Assembly (NCBI RefSeq): GCF_036170895.1
Contig: NZ_CP108036.1
Coordinates: 5,945,501-6,009,500 of the forward strand
Source of the DNA: Streptomyces erythrochromogenes
Lineage (GTDB): Bacteria > Actinomycetota > Actinomycetes > Streptomycetales > Streptomycetaceae
Length of the DNA stretch: 64,000 nt
Direction of reading: 5' to 3'
Below the pieces are notes generated by a model. The model ran no database searches and had not been told where the DNA came from. It saw only the letters and a program-made list of their open reading frames with translations. The first letter of the stretch is position 1. Every line of letters begins with the position of its first letter. Shown here piece by piece: positions 9,248-17,313 of this stretch. The position numbers and the translations under genes were made by a program.

Positions 9248-10006
9248 TCAGGCCTGCTTCTCGCCCAGGACGTGCAGCTGCGTGGCCACCGCGTGGAAGG
9301 CGGGCAGCTCAGCCGCGGCCTCCTCCAGACGCAGCAGCGCCTCCACCGCGCCCGGCTCGGTGTCCACCAGGACGCCCGGAACGAGGTCGGCGAAGATCCG
9401 CACGCCGTGCACCGCGCCGACCGCCAGGCCGGTGTCGCCGACCAGCTCGGAGAGCTGCTCGGCGGTGAAGCGGCGCGGTACCGGGTCGCCGGAGCCCCAG
9501 CGGCCGGCCGGGTCGGTGAGGGCGGTGCGGGCCTCCGTGAAGTGCCCGGCCAGCGCGCGGGCGAGCACGGCCCCGCCGAGGCCGGCGGCCAGCAGGCTGA
9601 GCGTGCCGCCGGGACGCAGGGCCGCCGCCACGTTGGCCACGCCCTCGGCCGGGTCGTCCACGTACTCCAGGACGCCGTGGCAGAGCACCACGTCGTACGC
9701 GCCCTGCTCTACCACGTCCAACAGGCCCTGGGCGTCGCCCTGGACGCCGCGGACCAGGTCGGCGACGCCGGCCTCGGACACCCGGCGCTCCAGCCCGAAC
9801 AGCGCGTTCGGGCTGGGGTCGACCACGGTGACCCGGTGGCCCAGGTGGGCCACCGGGACGGCGAACTTGCCGGTGCCGCCACCGGTGTCGAGCACGTCCA
9901 GCACGTCCCGTCCGGTCGCCTTCACCCGGCGGTCGAGCGCCTCCTTGAGGACCTCCCACACCACGGCGGTGCGGAGGGAGGCACGGGGGCGGGAAGTGTC
10001 CGACAC
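9248..10006 (-). CDS. Class I SAM-dependent methyltransferase
   Basis: A 252-aa protein with the SAM-binding motif I VLDVLDTGGGTGKFAVPVA (about residues 35-53), the acidic motif VTVVDPSPNALFGLERR, and post-motifs YDVVLCHGVLEYVDDP and RPGGTLSLLAAG. This resembles the SmtA/UbiE-like group. The substrate is unknown. GTG start with GAGGAG upstream. It lies 73 bp downstream of the HEPN-like gene on the same strand and may share its transcript. Confidence 0.88.
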   Translation of the reverse strand: MSDTSRPRASLRTAVVWEVLKEALDRRVKATGRDVLDVLDTGGGTGKFAVPVAHLGHRVTVVDPSPNALFGLERRVSEAGVADLVRGVQGDAQGLLDVVEQGAYDVVLCHGVLEYVDDPAEGVANVAAALRPGGTLSLLAAGLGGAVLARALAGHFTEARTALTDPAGRWGSGDPVPRRFTAEQLSELVGDTGLAVGAVHGVRIFADLVPGVLVDTEPGAVEALLRLEEAAAELPAFHAVATQLHVLGEKQA

Positions 10007-10079
10007 GGCTGATGGCTCCTCGGCGAGGGAAGGGTGAGCGGTCCGTGCCCCACCCTATTGCCTTCCGCAGCCGGGCAGG

Positions 10080-10586
10080 TCATCCCGCGTCCGAACGCTC
10101 CGGCCGTGGCTGCGGCAGGGTCTGCCCCGGGCTCTGGGACGGTGTCGGGGCGGGTGCCCGGACGGCGAGCATCCGCTCCACCAGGCGCAGGAACATCGAG
10201 GCGGCGCGCAGCAGGTCGTCCGCGTCCCGGGCGCTGGCCGCGTCCGCTATCCCCGCCTCGGCCCGGGCCCGGCGGGCGGCGCCGGAGGCGAAGAGCGCGC
10301 TCCACTCGGCCAGCTCCGGCGCCAGCTCCGGCAGCACCTCCCATGCGCTGCGGATCCGGGGCCGCCGCCGCGGGTGCACCGGCTCGGGGCGTGCGCGCGC
10401 CGCGAGCACGGCCGCGGCGGTGCGCAGCGCGGAGAGGTGGGCCGTGGCATAGCGCTCGTTGGGCCGGGTCAGCCGGGCGGCCTCGGCCAGGCCGCTGTGG
10501 GCCTTGGCGAGGAGGTCGAGGGCAGCCGGCGGGGCCGCCGACTTCCGCAGGACGGGGTGGACAGGGGACGGGGACGGTGTGGCCAT
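10080..10586 (-). CDS. SAV_6107-type HEPN domain protein
   Basis: A 168-aa alpha-helical protein matching the conserved Streptomyces SAV_6107 family. Key stretches are LDLLAKAHSGLAEAARLTRP, NERYATAHLSALRTAAAVLA and the C-terminal DADDLLRAASMFLRLVERML. HEPN domains are often RNases or nucleotide-binding helical bundles, but no RxxxxH catalytic motif could be assigned here, so activity is uncertain. The ATG at 10586 was preferred over upstream codons because AGGAGG precedes it by 6 nt. The C-terminal 20 residues are Pro/Gln-rich. Divergent to the TetR-palindrome operon. Confidence 0.78.
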   Translation of the reverse strand: MATPSPSPVHPVLRKSAAPPAALDLLAKAHSGLAEAARLTRPNERYATAHLSALRTAAAVLAARARPEPVHPRRRPRIRSAWEVLPELAPELAEWSALFASGAARRARAEAGIADAASARDADDLLRAASMFLRLVERMLAVRAPAPTPSQSPGQTLPQPRPERSDAG

Positions 10587-10724
10587 GACGAACCTCCTGT
10601 CGATGCGTTGTGCGTTGCCCCCATCGTGACGGGCCCCACTGACAATCAGCCTGACCTGCGTGTTTTCCGTCAAATGCACAGCAACTGCCCCCTCCTGCGC
10701 ACCTGGTGCGGAATGAGGTGGTAG

Positions 10725-10752
10725 TTTTTGAACTGACCGGTCAGTTCAAAAA
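10725..10752. promoter_or_regulatory. Perfect 28-bp palindromic operator of the ABC/YhgE/TetR operon
   Basis: Two 14-nt arms (TTTTTGAACTGACC and GGTCAGTTCAAAAA) form an uninterrupted 28-bp palindrome ending 13 bp before the first start codon of the operon. The size and symmetry fit two TetR dimers or one extended TetR site. A TetR gene is the third gene of the same operon. The core ACTGACCGGTCAGT is typical of TetR operators that control export systems. The AT-rich arms contrast with the surrounding DNA, and TTGAAC may double as promoter sequence. Confidence 0.85.
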
Positions 10753-10765
10753 GAAGGGGGACGGC

Positions 10766-11707
10766 GTGGACAGCCCGCACGGCGCGGCCGTCAAGGCCGA
10801 GGACTTCGGACTCAAGGGACCGCGCGGCTGGGCCTTCCGGGGGATCGGCCTCGACGCGGCACCCGGCTCGCTCATCGCGGTCGAAGGCCCCTCCGGCAGC
10901 GGCCGGACCTGCCTGCTCCTGGCCCTCACCGGGCGGATGAAGCCCACCGAGGGCCACGCCGAGATCGGCCGTCACCGGCTGCCGAAGAAGATGGCCGCGG
11001 TCCGCCGGATCGCCGCCCTGGGCCCGGTCCCCGGGGTCAACGACCTCGACCAGTCCCTCACCGTCGCCGAGCAGCTGCGCGAGGGCGCCCTGCTCCAGCG
11101 CCACTACGGCGCCCCGATCCGATCCCTGTTCCGCTCCCGGGCCGAGCGCCGCGCCACCGCCGCCGCCCGGATCGACGCGGCGCTGGACGCCGCCGGACTG
11201 GACCTGGCCACGCTGCCCAAGGGCGAGCGCACCACCGTCCGGGACCTGGAACGCCTGGAGGCCGTAAGGCTGTCGGTCGCCATCGCCCTGCTCGGCTCGC
11301 CGCAGCTGCTGGCCCTCGACGACCTCGACATCAAGCTCTCGGACACCGAACGCACCGAGGTCTGGGCCCTGCTCCGCTCGATCGCCGCCCGGGGCATCAC
11401 CGTCCTCGCGGTGTGCAGCGAAGCCCCCGCCGACGCCGTGGTCCTGCGGACCGGCCCGAAGGAGGACGGCGCCGGGGCCGGCCGGGACGCCGACGCGAAG
11501 GCGGAAGCGGAACCGGCCGCGAAGGCGGAAGCGGAACCGGCCGTGGAGAAGGACTCCGGCGCGAAGAAGGACGCGGAGACCGGGCCGGCCACCGCGACGG
11601 CCACCGAGAACGACGCCGACGACACCGGCAACGACGGCAACGACGACAACGACGACGACGACACGAAGGGGGCGGACGATGCGCTCGCCGAAGCTGGCCG
11701 CGCTTGA
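10766..11707 (+). CDS. Degenerate ABC-type ATP-binding protein with acidic tail
   Basis: A 313-aa protein with the fold of an ABC ATPase (residues about 10-220) followed by a disordered tail. Walker A reads GPSGSGRT (residues 41-48): the usual lysine is Arg47 (codon CGG). The region expected to hold LSGGQ reads TVRDLERLEAVRLS. Walker B is LLALDDLD with Asp in place of the catalytic Glu. The H-switch position reads VLAVCSEA with no His. Catalysis is therefore doubtful and it may bind nucleotide or act structurally. The tail (from about residue 232) has an exact 24-bp DNA duplication and an Asp/Asn-rich end (DDNDDDDTK). The GTG at 10766 was chosen for its AAGGGGG site. It overlaps the YhgE-like gene by 29 bp. 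Confidence 0.85.
   Translation: MDSPHGAAVKAEDFGLKGPRGWAFRGIGLDAAPGSLIAVEGPSGSGRTCLLLALTGRMKPTEGHAEIGRHRLPKKMAAVRRIAALGPVPGVNDLDQSLTVAEQLREGALLQRHYGAPIRSLFRSRAERRATAAARIDAALDAAGLDLATLPKGERTTVRDLERLEAVRLSVAIALLGSPQLLALDDLDIKLSDTERTEVWALLRSIAARGITVLAVCSEAPADAVVLRTGPKEDGAGAGRDADAKAEAEPAAKAEAEPAVEKDSGAKKDAETGPATATATENDADDTGNDGNDDNDDDDTKGADDALAEAGRA
11495..11542 (+). repeat. Exact 24-bp tandem duplication in the ATPase tail
   Basis: Two identical 24-nt units starting GCGAAGGCGGAAGCGGAACC encode AKAEAEPA twice. This is a likely slippage product in a non-conserved linker. Confidence 0.9.
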
Positions 11708-13772
11708 GCTGAAGCGGTTCGGGCGGGGGAAGCTGCCCCGGGCCGCACTCGTGGCGCTGCTCCTGCTGCCGCTGCTCTACGGAGCCCTGTACCTGTGGTC
11801 CTTCTGGGACCCGTACAGCCGCCTCGACAGGGTGCCCGTCGCCCTCGTCAACTCCGACCGTGGCGCGACCGTCGACGGCAAGCACCTGGACGCGGGCGGT
11901 GAGATCACCAAGAAGCTCCGCGACAGCAAGACCTTCGACTGGCGGGAGGTGAGCGCCGAGAAGGCGGCCAAGGGCCTGGAGGACGGTACGTACTACCTGA
12001 CCCTGACCATGCCGGCCGACTTCAGCGAGAAGATCGCCTCCAGCTCGGGCGACGACCCCGCCACGGGGGCCCTCCAGGTCCGCACCAACGACGCCAACAA
12101 CTACGTCGTCGGCTCGATCTCGCGCTCCGTCTTCTCCGAGGTCCGCTCGGCGGCGTCCGCCAACGCCTCCCGCGGTTTCCTCGACAAGATCTTCGTCAGC
12201 TTCTCCGACCTGCACGACAAGACCGCCGAGGCCGCCGACGGCGCCGACAAGCTCAAGGACGGGGCGGGCAAGGCCCAGGAGGGCGCCAAGGAGCTCGCCG
12301 ACGGCCTCGACACCGCCGGGGAGAAGAGCGGCGAGCTCAACAGCGGACTGAAGAAGCTCAACGCGGCCGCCGCCAAGCTGGAGACCGGCACGCGGGACGT
12401 CGCGAACGGCACCCAGATGGTCGCCGACAAGGTCAACGGCGCGGCCGACAAGGCCCGGCCCTTCGTCAAGGACCCCAAGAGCCTCGCGGCCACCGCCGAG
12501 CTGGTCGCCGACAGCGCCAAGGTGGTCAAGAACCACCTCGACAAGTTCGTGGAGAAGGCCCCGGCCGCCGCGGCCGTCGCCAAGCGGGCCTCCGCCGGCG
12601 CCGACGCCTACTACACCAAGCACTGCGTCACCCCCGGAGCCGAACCGCACCTCGCCTCCTGCCCCGACCTGAAGAAGGTCCGGGACGACACGGCCGAGGC
12701 CGCCGAACTCAGCGGTGACGTCGGCACCCTGGCCAAGAACGCGAGCGGGGACGTGGCCACGCTCCGCACCCAGCTGACGGACCTGGAGAACAAGGCCCGC
12801 GAGCTCGCCGACAAGGCCCCCCACCTCGCGAGCGACCTCGACGCGGCCGTCGCCAAGGTCAACGCCCTCAACGCCGGCGCCCACAAGGTCGCCACCGGCA
12901 TGTCCCAGCTGCACACCGGCCTCGGCACCGCCACCACCGGCTCCGGCGCCCTCACCGACGGCGTCGGCAAGCTCGGCGACGGCGCCCACCGCCTCGACGG
13001 CGGCATGTACAAGCTCGTCGACGGCACCGGCGAGCTCGCCGGCGGCCTGCACGAGGGCGTGGGCAAGATCCCCGACTACGACCAGCAGCAGCGGGACGCC
13101 CGCACCGAGGTCATGGCCGACCCGATCAAGCTCGCCAACCAGTCCCTGCACAAGGCGCCCAACTACGGCACCGGCTTCGCGCCCTACTTCATCCCGCTGT
13201 CCCTCTGGGTCGGAGCGATGGTCGCCTACATGCTGATCGTCCCGATGAACAAGCGGGCCCTGTCCGCGGGCGCCTCGCCCTGGCGGATCGCCCTCGCCGG
13301 CTGGCTGCCGGTCGTGGGCATCGGCGCCGCCCAGGTCACCCTGCTGATGTCCGTCCTGCACTGGGCCCCGGGCCTCGGCCTGAAGATGGCCAACCCGGCC
13401 CTCACCATCGGCTTCCTGCTGCTGGTCACCGGCTGCTTCGCGGCTATCATCCAGTGGCTCAACGCCAAGTTCGGCGCGGCCGGGCGGATCCTCGTCCTCG
13501 CCGTCCTGATGCTCCAGCTGACCTCGGCCGGCGGCACCTACCCCGTCCAGACCAGTCCGGACTTCTTCAACGCCGTCCACCCGTACCTGCCGATGTCGTA
13601 CGTCGTGGAGAGCCTGCGCCGCCTCATCACCGGCGGCGACCTCACCCCGGTCTGGCAGGGCAGCCTGGTCCTGGTGGCCTTCACGGTCGGAGCCCTCGCC
13701 CTGACCGCGCTCGCCGCCCGGGGCAAGCAGGTGTGGACCATGGACAGACTGCACCCGGAACTGAGCCTGTAG
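11679..13772 (+). CDS. YhgE/Pip-type membrane protein (ABC-2-like)
   Basis: A 697-aa protein with one N-terminal membrane helix (about residues 20-42) and the YhgE/Pip hallmark VPVALVNSDRGATVDGK. A long extracytoplasmic Ala/Lys/Asp-rich helical region with repeated heptad-like units (ADGADKLKDGAGKAQEGAKE, LGDGAHRLDGGMYKLVDGTG) reaches to about residue 470. Five C-terminal helices resemble an ABC-2 permease (FAPYFIPLSLWVGAMVAYM onward). The family includes the lactococcal phage infection protein and is often adjacent to ABC ATPases. Two cysteines (HCVTPG and ASCPDL) lie in the external part. ATG with GAAGGGGG upstream, overlapping the ATPase gene by 29 bp. Substrate unknown; export of a lipid or peptide is a guess. 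Confidence 0.88.
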   Translation: MRSPKLAALELKRFGRGKLPRAALVALLLLPLLYGALYLWSFWDPYSRLDRVPVALVNSDRGATVDGKHLDAGGEITKKLRDSKTFDWREVSAEKAAKGLEDGTYYLTLTMPADFSEKIASSSGDDPATGALQVRTNDANNYVVGSISRSVFSEVRSAASANASRGFLDKIFVSFSDLHDKTAEAADGADKLKDGAGKAQEGAKELADGLDTAGEKSGELNSGLKKLNAAAAKLETGTRDVANGTQMVADKVNGAADKARPFVKDPKSLAATAELVADSAKVVKNHLDKFVEKAPAAAAVAKRASAGADAYYTKHCVTPGAEPHLASCPDLKKVRDDTAEAAELSGDVGTLAKNASGDVATLRTQLTDLENKARELADKAPHLASDLDAAVAKVNALNAGAHKVATGMSQLHTGLGTATTGSGALTDGVGKLGDGAHRLDGGMYKLVDGTGELAGGLHEGVGKIPDYDQQQRDARTEVMADPIKLANQSLHKAPNYGTGFAPYFIPLSLWVGAMVAYMLIVPMNKRALSAGASPWRIALAGWLPVVGIGAAQVTLLMSVLHWAPGLGLKMANPALTIGFLLLVTGCFAAIIQWLNAKFGAAGRILVLAVLMLQLTSAGGTYPVQTSPDFFNAVHPYLPMSYVVESLRRLITGGDLTPVWQGSLVLVAFTVGALALTALAARGKQVWTMDRLHPELSL

Positions 13773-13786
13773 GGATGTGTTGACCT

Positions 13787-14434
13787 GTGACAATCAGCGC
13801 CATGGACAGCAGCAGCGCCGGTACGGGTACCGGCGGGGGCCGTCGTGCGGCCACCCGGCAGAAGCTCTACGAAGCGGCCGTCACCCTGATCGCCGAGAAG
13901 GGCTTCTCCGCGACCACGGTCGATGAGATCGCCGAGCGGGCGGGCGTCGCGAAGGGCACGGTCTACTACAACTTCGCGAGCAAGAACGAGCTGTTCGAGG
14001 AGCTGCTGCGACACGGCGTCGGACTGCTGACGGCATCGCTGCGGACCTCGGCGGAGGAGACCGAGGCGCGCGGCGGCAGCCGCGTCGAGGCGCTCGACGC
14101 GATGATCCGGGCGGGCCTGGTCTTCATCGACCGCTACCCGGCCTTCACCCAGCTGTACGTCGCCGAGCTGTGGCGCACCAACCGCACCTGGCAGTCCACC
14201 CTGATGGTGGTCCGCCAGGAGGCGGTGGCCGTCGTGGAGAAGGTGCTGCGCGAGGGCGTCGAGCGCGGGGAGCTCAGCTCCGAGATCGACGTGCAGCTCA
14301 CCGCGGCCGCACTGGTGGGCATGGTGCTGGTGGCCGCCCTGGACTGGCAGTCCTTCCAGCGGGAGCGGTCCCTCGACGACGTGCACTCGGCGCTGTCGCT
14401 GCTGCTGCGCGGCCGGGTCAGCGGAAACCGCTGA
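13787..14434 (+). CDS. TetR-family regulator of the ABC/YhgE operon
   Basis: A 215-aa TetR repressor. The helix-turn-helix is GFSATTVDEIAERAGVAKGT followed by VYYNFASKNELFEEL. The ligand domain (residues about 80-210) is typical in length. It starts 14 bp after the YhgE-like gene, so it probably belongs to the same transcript and represses it through the 28-bp palindrome 3 kb upstream. Two starts are possible: GTG 13787, or ATG 13802, which has GACAAT 7 nt upstream and could serve a separate leaderless message. The effector is unknown. Confidence 0.88.
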   Translation: MTISAMDSSSAGTGTGGGRRAATRQKLYEAAVTLIAEKGFSATTVDEIAERAGVAKGTVYYNFASKNELFEELLRHGVGLLTASLRTSAEETEARGGSRVEALDAMIRAGLVFIDRYPAFTQLYVAELWRTNRTWQSTLMVVRQEAVAVVEKVLREGVERGELSSEIDVQLTAAALVGMVLVAALDWQSFQRERSLDDVHSALSLLLRGRVSGNR

Positions 14435-14460
14435 CCCGCGCTGCACCCCCCAGTCGGCGG

Positions 14461-14478
14461 TGCCGCGCGGGCGCGGCA
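14461..14478 (+). terminator. Small hairpin after the TetR gene
   Basis: TGCCGCGC and GCGCGGCA flank 2 nt, giving a short GC-only hairpin 26 bp after the TetR stop. A weak terminator candidate. Confidence 0.4.
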
Positions 14479-14555
14479 GCCCGTACAACTGGTGGGGCCC
14501 GCCGCGGCCGCTGAGTATCCGTACCTAGGCGCGGAAATGAGTACGCACGCGGATG

Positions 14556-14808
14556 GGCTCCCACCTGCGCGGACGCCAGACTGGGAGCCACGGACAGGAG
14601 AGACCCGGTCCGCACCGCCGACACGGGGCTGCGGAGCGGACCGGGTACCTCCATCCGGAACCGGGGGAGGTACGGGGGACCCGGTGGGAAAAGCGCGGAC
14701 GCGGCGGGGCCCGGGGGGATCGGGCCTCGCCGCGTTCTCGCGTCCGCGGGTTCGGCGGTTGTCGCGGTGGCGCGCCGCTGCCGGGGTGCCACCCCGGACG
14801 CCGCGCCC
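14556..14808. other. Hairpin-rich non-coding region (candidate structured RNA)
   Basis: The gap between the convergent TetR and tgpA genes (14435-14901) contains no credible gene; the open frames have mixed third positions. It holds five consecutive inverted repeats: 14556-14589 (8 bp), 14603-14646 (11 bp), 14645-14673 (8 bp), 14694-14748 (10 bp outer plus about 10 bp inner) and a GC stem at about 14768-14808. Just upstream, GAGTATCCGTACCTAGG and ATGAGTACGCACGCGGAT form a further loose inverted repeat. Either a stand-alone small RNA or stacked repeat-derived hairpins could explain this. No covariance is available here. Confidence 0.45.
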
Positions 14809-14850
14809 CGACCGACGGCGGGGCTGAAAAGACCGGGACGCGGGCACGAA

Positions 14851-14887
14851 AACGCCGGCGAGGCGGAATCCCAGCCTCGCCGGCGTT
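14851..14887 (-). terminator. Hairpin terminator after tgpA
   Basis: A perfect 14-bp stem (AACGCCGGCGAGGC with GCCTCGCCGGCGTT) and a 9-nt loop, 14 bp past the stop of the minus-strand transglutaminase gene. Its core resembles the CGCCGGCG-type intergenic repeats seen elsewhere in the window. Confidence 0.75.
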
Positions 14888-14901
14888 CCCTCAGCCGCGG
14901 A

Positions 14902-17313
14902 TCAGCCGCGGCCGCGGAGGGGGAGGCGGAGGCGGAGGGCCGTCAGGCGGGCCGATGCCGCCGAGGTCAGCGCCGACCGGCGGGCCGAGACCGCCCAGGA
15001 GATCCGGGTCGCCGAGCGCGGCAGCAGCAGGGCGCGCAGCCGGGTCAGGCGGCCCGCCGCGGCCAGCAGGCCCGCACGGGCCGCGCGTACGTCGTCCGCC
15101 AGGCCCGCGTACGAGACCTCCGCGCCCGGCGGCGCGTACAGGGCCCGCTCCACGGCACCCGCCACCCGGTGCACCGCCGCGGCGGCGTCCGGCTCCAGGC
15201 GGCCCAGGTCCACCATCCGGCCCGCCGCCCGGCGCGGCGACAGCGCCTCGTCCGGGGCCACGCCCACGTCCCAGGCGGCGTCGCCCAGTTCGAGCCAGGC
15301 CGCCAGGACCTCCCCGGTCCCCAGACGGCGGGCCCGCAGCCGGCTGCGCCACAGCAGCGGGAGCAGGGGCAGGCCCAGCACCGCGACCACGACCGCCGCC
15401 CAGCCGAGGACCGTCGCCACCGACGGCCCGTCGCCGCCGGCCGCGCTCTGCTGCGGGGCGGTCGGTCCGCACTCGCCGAGCTTCTTCATCTCCGGCGGGC
15501 ACTCGGCGGACGCCGAGGGCGCCGGCGCCGGCTGCACCGCGCCCTGCGAGGGCAGCGGCGCGGGCACGGACGGCTGGGCCGTCGGAGCCTGCGTGCGGGA
15601 GTAGTCCGGCACGTTGAGGCCCGACCGGGGAGTCGGCTCGAACCGGGTCCAGCCCACGCCCTGGAAGTACAGCTCGGGCCAGGCGTGCGCGTCCCGCATC
15701 GACACGTTCACGACGCCGTCCGACTGCTTCTCGCCGGGGGTGAAGCCCACCGCGACCCGGGCCGGGATGCCCAGCGTGCGGGACATCGCCGCCATCGAGA
15801 ACGCGAAGTGGATGCAGAAGCCCTCCTTGTTCGCGAGGAACCGGGCGACGGCCTCCGGCCCCGTCCCCGAGGCGGTCTGAGTGTCGTAGCGGAATCCACC
15901 GCTCACGGCGAAGAAGTCCTGGAGCTTCACCGCGCGCGAGTAGTCGTCCTTCGTCCCCTGCGTCACCTGGCGGGCCGTCTCGGCGACCACCGGCGGCAGG
16001 TTGTCCGGGACCTTCGTGTACTCCTCCCGGATCGCCGGGTCCGGCGCCGGGGCCTTCTGGAGCTGCTGCGCGGTCGGCTTCAGCAGCAGGCTGCGCACCT
16101 TGTACTCGGCGCCCTGGACGGTCTGGTACTTGTCCCGGCCCAGCTGGTCGCCGACCAGGGTCCGGCCGACCGGCTCGAACCGCCACTTCCCGCCGATCTC
16201 CACCGCGGTCGCCGGATACGGCATGGGGAGGTAGCGCTGGGTGTAGCCGTCCGACGCCGTGATGTTGGTGGTCACCTCGGTCGAGCCGAGGCGGACCTGG
16301 TCACCGAGCCCGGGCGGGACCGGCATCTGCTGCGGCACGTCGGTCAGGGCCCGGCCGGACGCCTCCCACTTGGAGCCGTTGAACTCGTCCAGGCCCAGGA
16401 TGCGCAGGTACTGCTCGCCCTGCTGCGGGTTGTCCGTCCGGTACCTCAGCACCACACGGTTGTCCTGCGCGTTCAGGTTGCTCTGCAGGGAGACCAGCGG
16501 GTTGACCGCCGAGATCGTGCCGCCGGAGCCGCCGGCGCCCTCGCCGTCCTTCGGACCGCCCAGCAGGCCGTCGTCGAGGGCGGGCAGCACCGCCGGCACC
16601 ACCAGCGCAAGGCCCAGGGCCAGGGCGCCGATCCGCCGGCCGAACCGCACCGGGGCCATCGCCCGGACGTTGCCGCTGCTGATGCCGGAGTCGGCCGCTC
16701 CGCGTCCGTGCGGAGCCGAGCCGAAGACCCGCCCCCACTGGGCGAGCCGGTCGCGGCCCTCGCAGAGCAGCAGCATCAGGTATCCGCAGCCCGCCAGCAG
16801 GAAGGAGAACCAGGAGGCCTCCCCGCCGCCCGACAGGCCCGCGGCGACCGAGTAGAGCGCGAGCAGTGGCAGCCCGGCCGCGGCGGCCGTGCGCGCCGTC
16901 ACCGCCAGCAGGTCCACCAGCAGGCCGATCAGCAGGACCCCGGACACCAGCAGCAGCTGGATGCCGTCCGTCAGCGGGGCCGGTATCGCGTACTCGCCCA
17001 CGTCGTGGACGCCCTGTGCGAACAGCGAGCCGAAGTCCGTCACGAAGTAGGCCAGCGGGCCGCTGCCGGTGGACTCGACCTTGCCCGCGAAGAGCAGCGC
17101 GAGCAGCAGCAGCGACAACAGCAGCTGCGCGGCCACGGTCAGCGACCGCGCCAGCGGGACCCGCCGGGCCCCCGCCCCCACCGCGCTCTGCACGACCAGC
17201 AGCAGTGCGGCCTGGAGCAGCCAGGCCTGCGATTCCACCAGCGGGCTCAGCGACCACGCGGTGAGCAGCGTCGCGAGTGCTGCGAAGACCGTCAGTTTCG
17301 CCCGTCCGCTCAT
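14902..17313 (-). CDS. TgpA-like transglutaminase membrane protein
   Basis: An 803-aa protein. Residues 1-230 hold about six to seven membrane helices (TgpA N-terminal domain). An extracytoplasmic transglutaminase-like domain with Cys in NKEGFCIHFAFSMAAMSRTL and His in MRDAHAWPELYFQGVGWTRF follows, with FEPTP after it. A Pro/Ala-rich linker, another helix near residue 615 (VATVLGWAAVVVAVLGLPLL) and a basic DUF4129-like cytoplasmic tail complete it. It probably acts on cell-wall or surface protein substrates; the natural substrate of the family is unknown. The ATG overlaps the DUF58 stop by 4 bp. Last gene of moxR-DUF58-tgpA, followed by a terminator. Confidence 0.9.
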   Translation of the reverse strand: MSGRAKLTVFAALATLLTAWSLSPLVESQAWLLQAALLLVVQSAVGAGARRVPLARSLTVAAQLLLSLLLLALLFAGKVESTGSGPLAYFVTDFGSLFAQGVHDVGEYAIPAPLTDGIQLLLVSGVLLIGLLVDLLAVTARTAAAAGLPLLALYSVAAGLSGGGEASWFSFLLAGCGYLMLLLCEGRDRLAQWGRVFGSAPHGRGAADSGISSGNVRAMAPVRFGRRIGALALGLALVVPAVLPALDDGLLGGPKDGEGAGGSGGTISAVNPLVSLQSNLNAQDNRVVLRYRTDNPQQGEQYLRILGLDEFNGSKWEASGRALTDVPQQMPVPPGLGDQVRLGSTEVTTNITASDGYTQRYLPMPYPATAVEIGGKWRFEPVGRTLVGDQLGRDKYQTVQGAEYKVRSLLLKPTAQQLQKAPAPDPAIREEYTKVPDNLPPVVAETARQVTQGTKDDYSRAVKLQDFFAVSGGFRYDTQTASGTGPEAVARFLANKEGFCIHFAFSMAAMSRTLGIPARVAVGFTPGEKQSDGVVNVSMRDAHAWPELYFQGVGWTRFEPTPRSGLNVPDYSRTQAPTAQPSVPAPLPSQGAVQPAPAPSASAECPPEMKKLGECGPTAPQQSAAGGDGPSVATVLGWAAVVVAVLGLPLLPLLWRSRLRARRLGTGEVLAAWLELGDAAWDVGVAPDEALSPRRAAGRMVDLGRLEPDAAAAVHRVAGAVERALYAPPGAEVSYAGLADDVRAARAGLLAAAGRLTRLRALLLPRSATRISWAVSARRSALTSAASARLTALRLRLPLRGRG

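Noticed and set aside
11397..13793. Minus-strand open frame (798 codons) opposite the YhgE-like gene
   Set aside because: Artefact of the codon bias of the real plus-strand gene, with repetitive Gly/Val/Asp translation and no start signals.
14538..14827. Possible small gene starting ATGAGTACGCACGCG in the TetR-tgpA gap
   Set aside because: Third codon positions are far less G/C-biased than in real genes here, there is no Shine-Dalgarno, and the sequence is better explained by hairpins.
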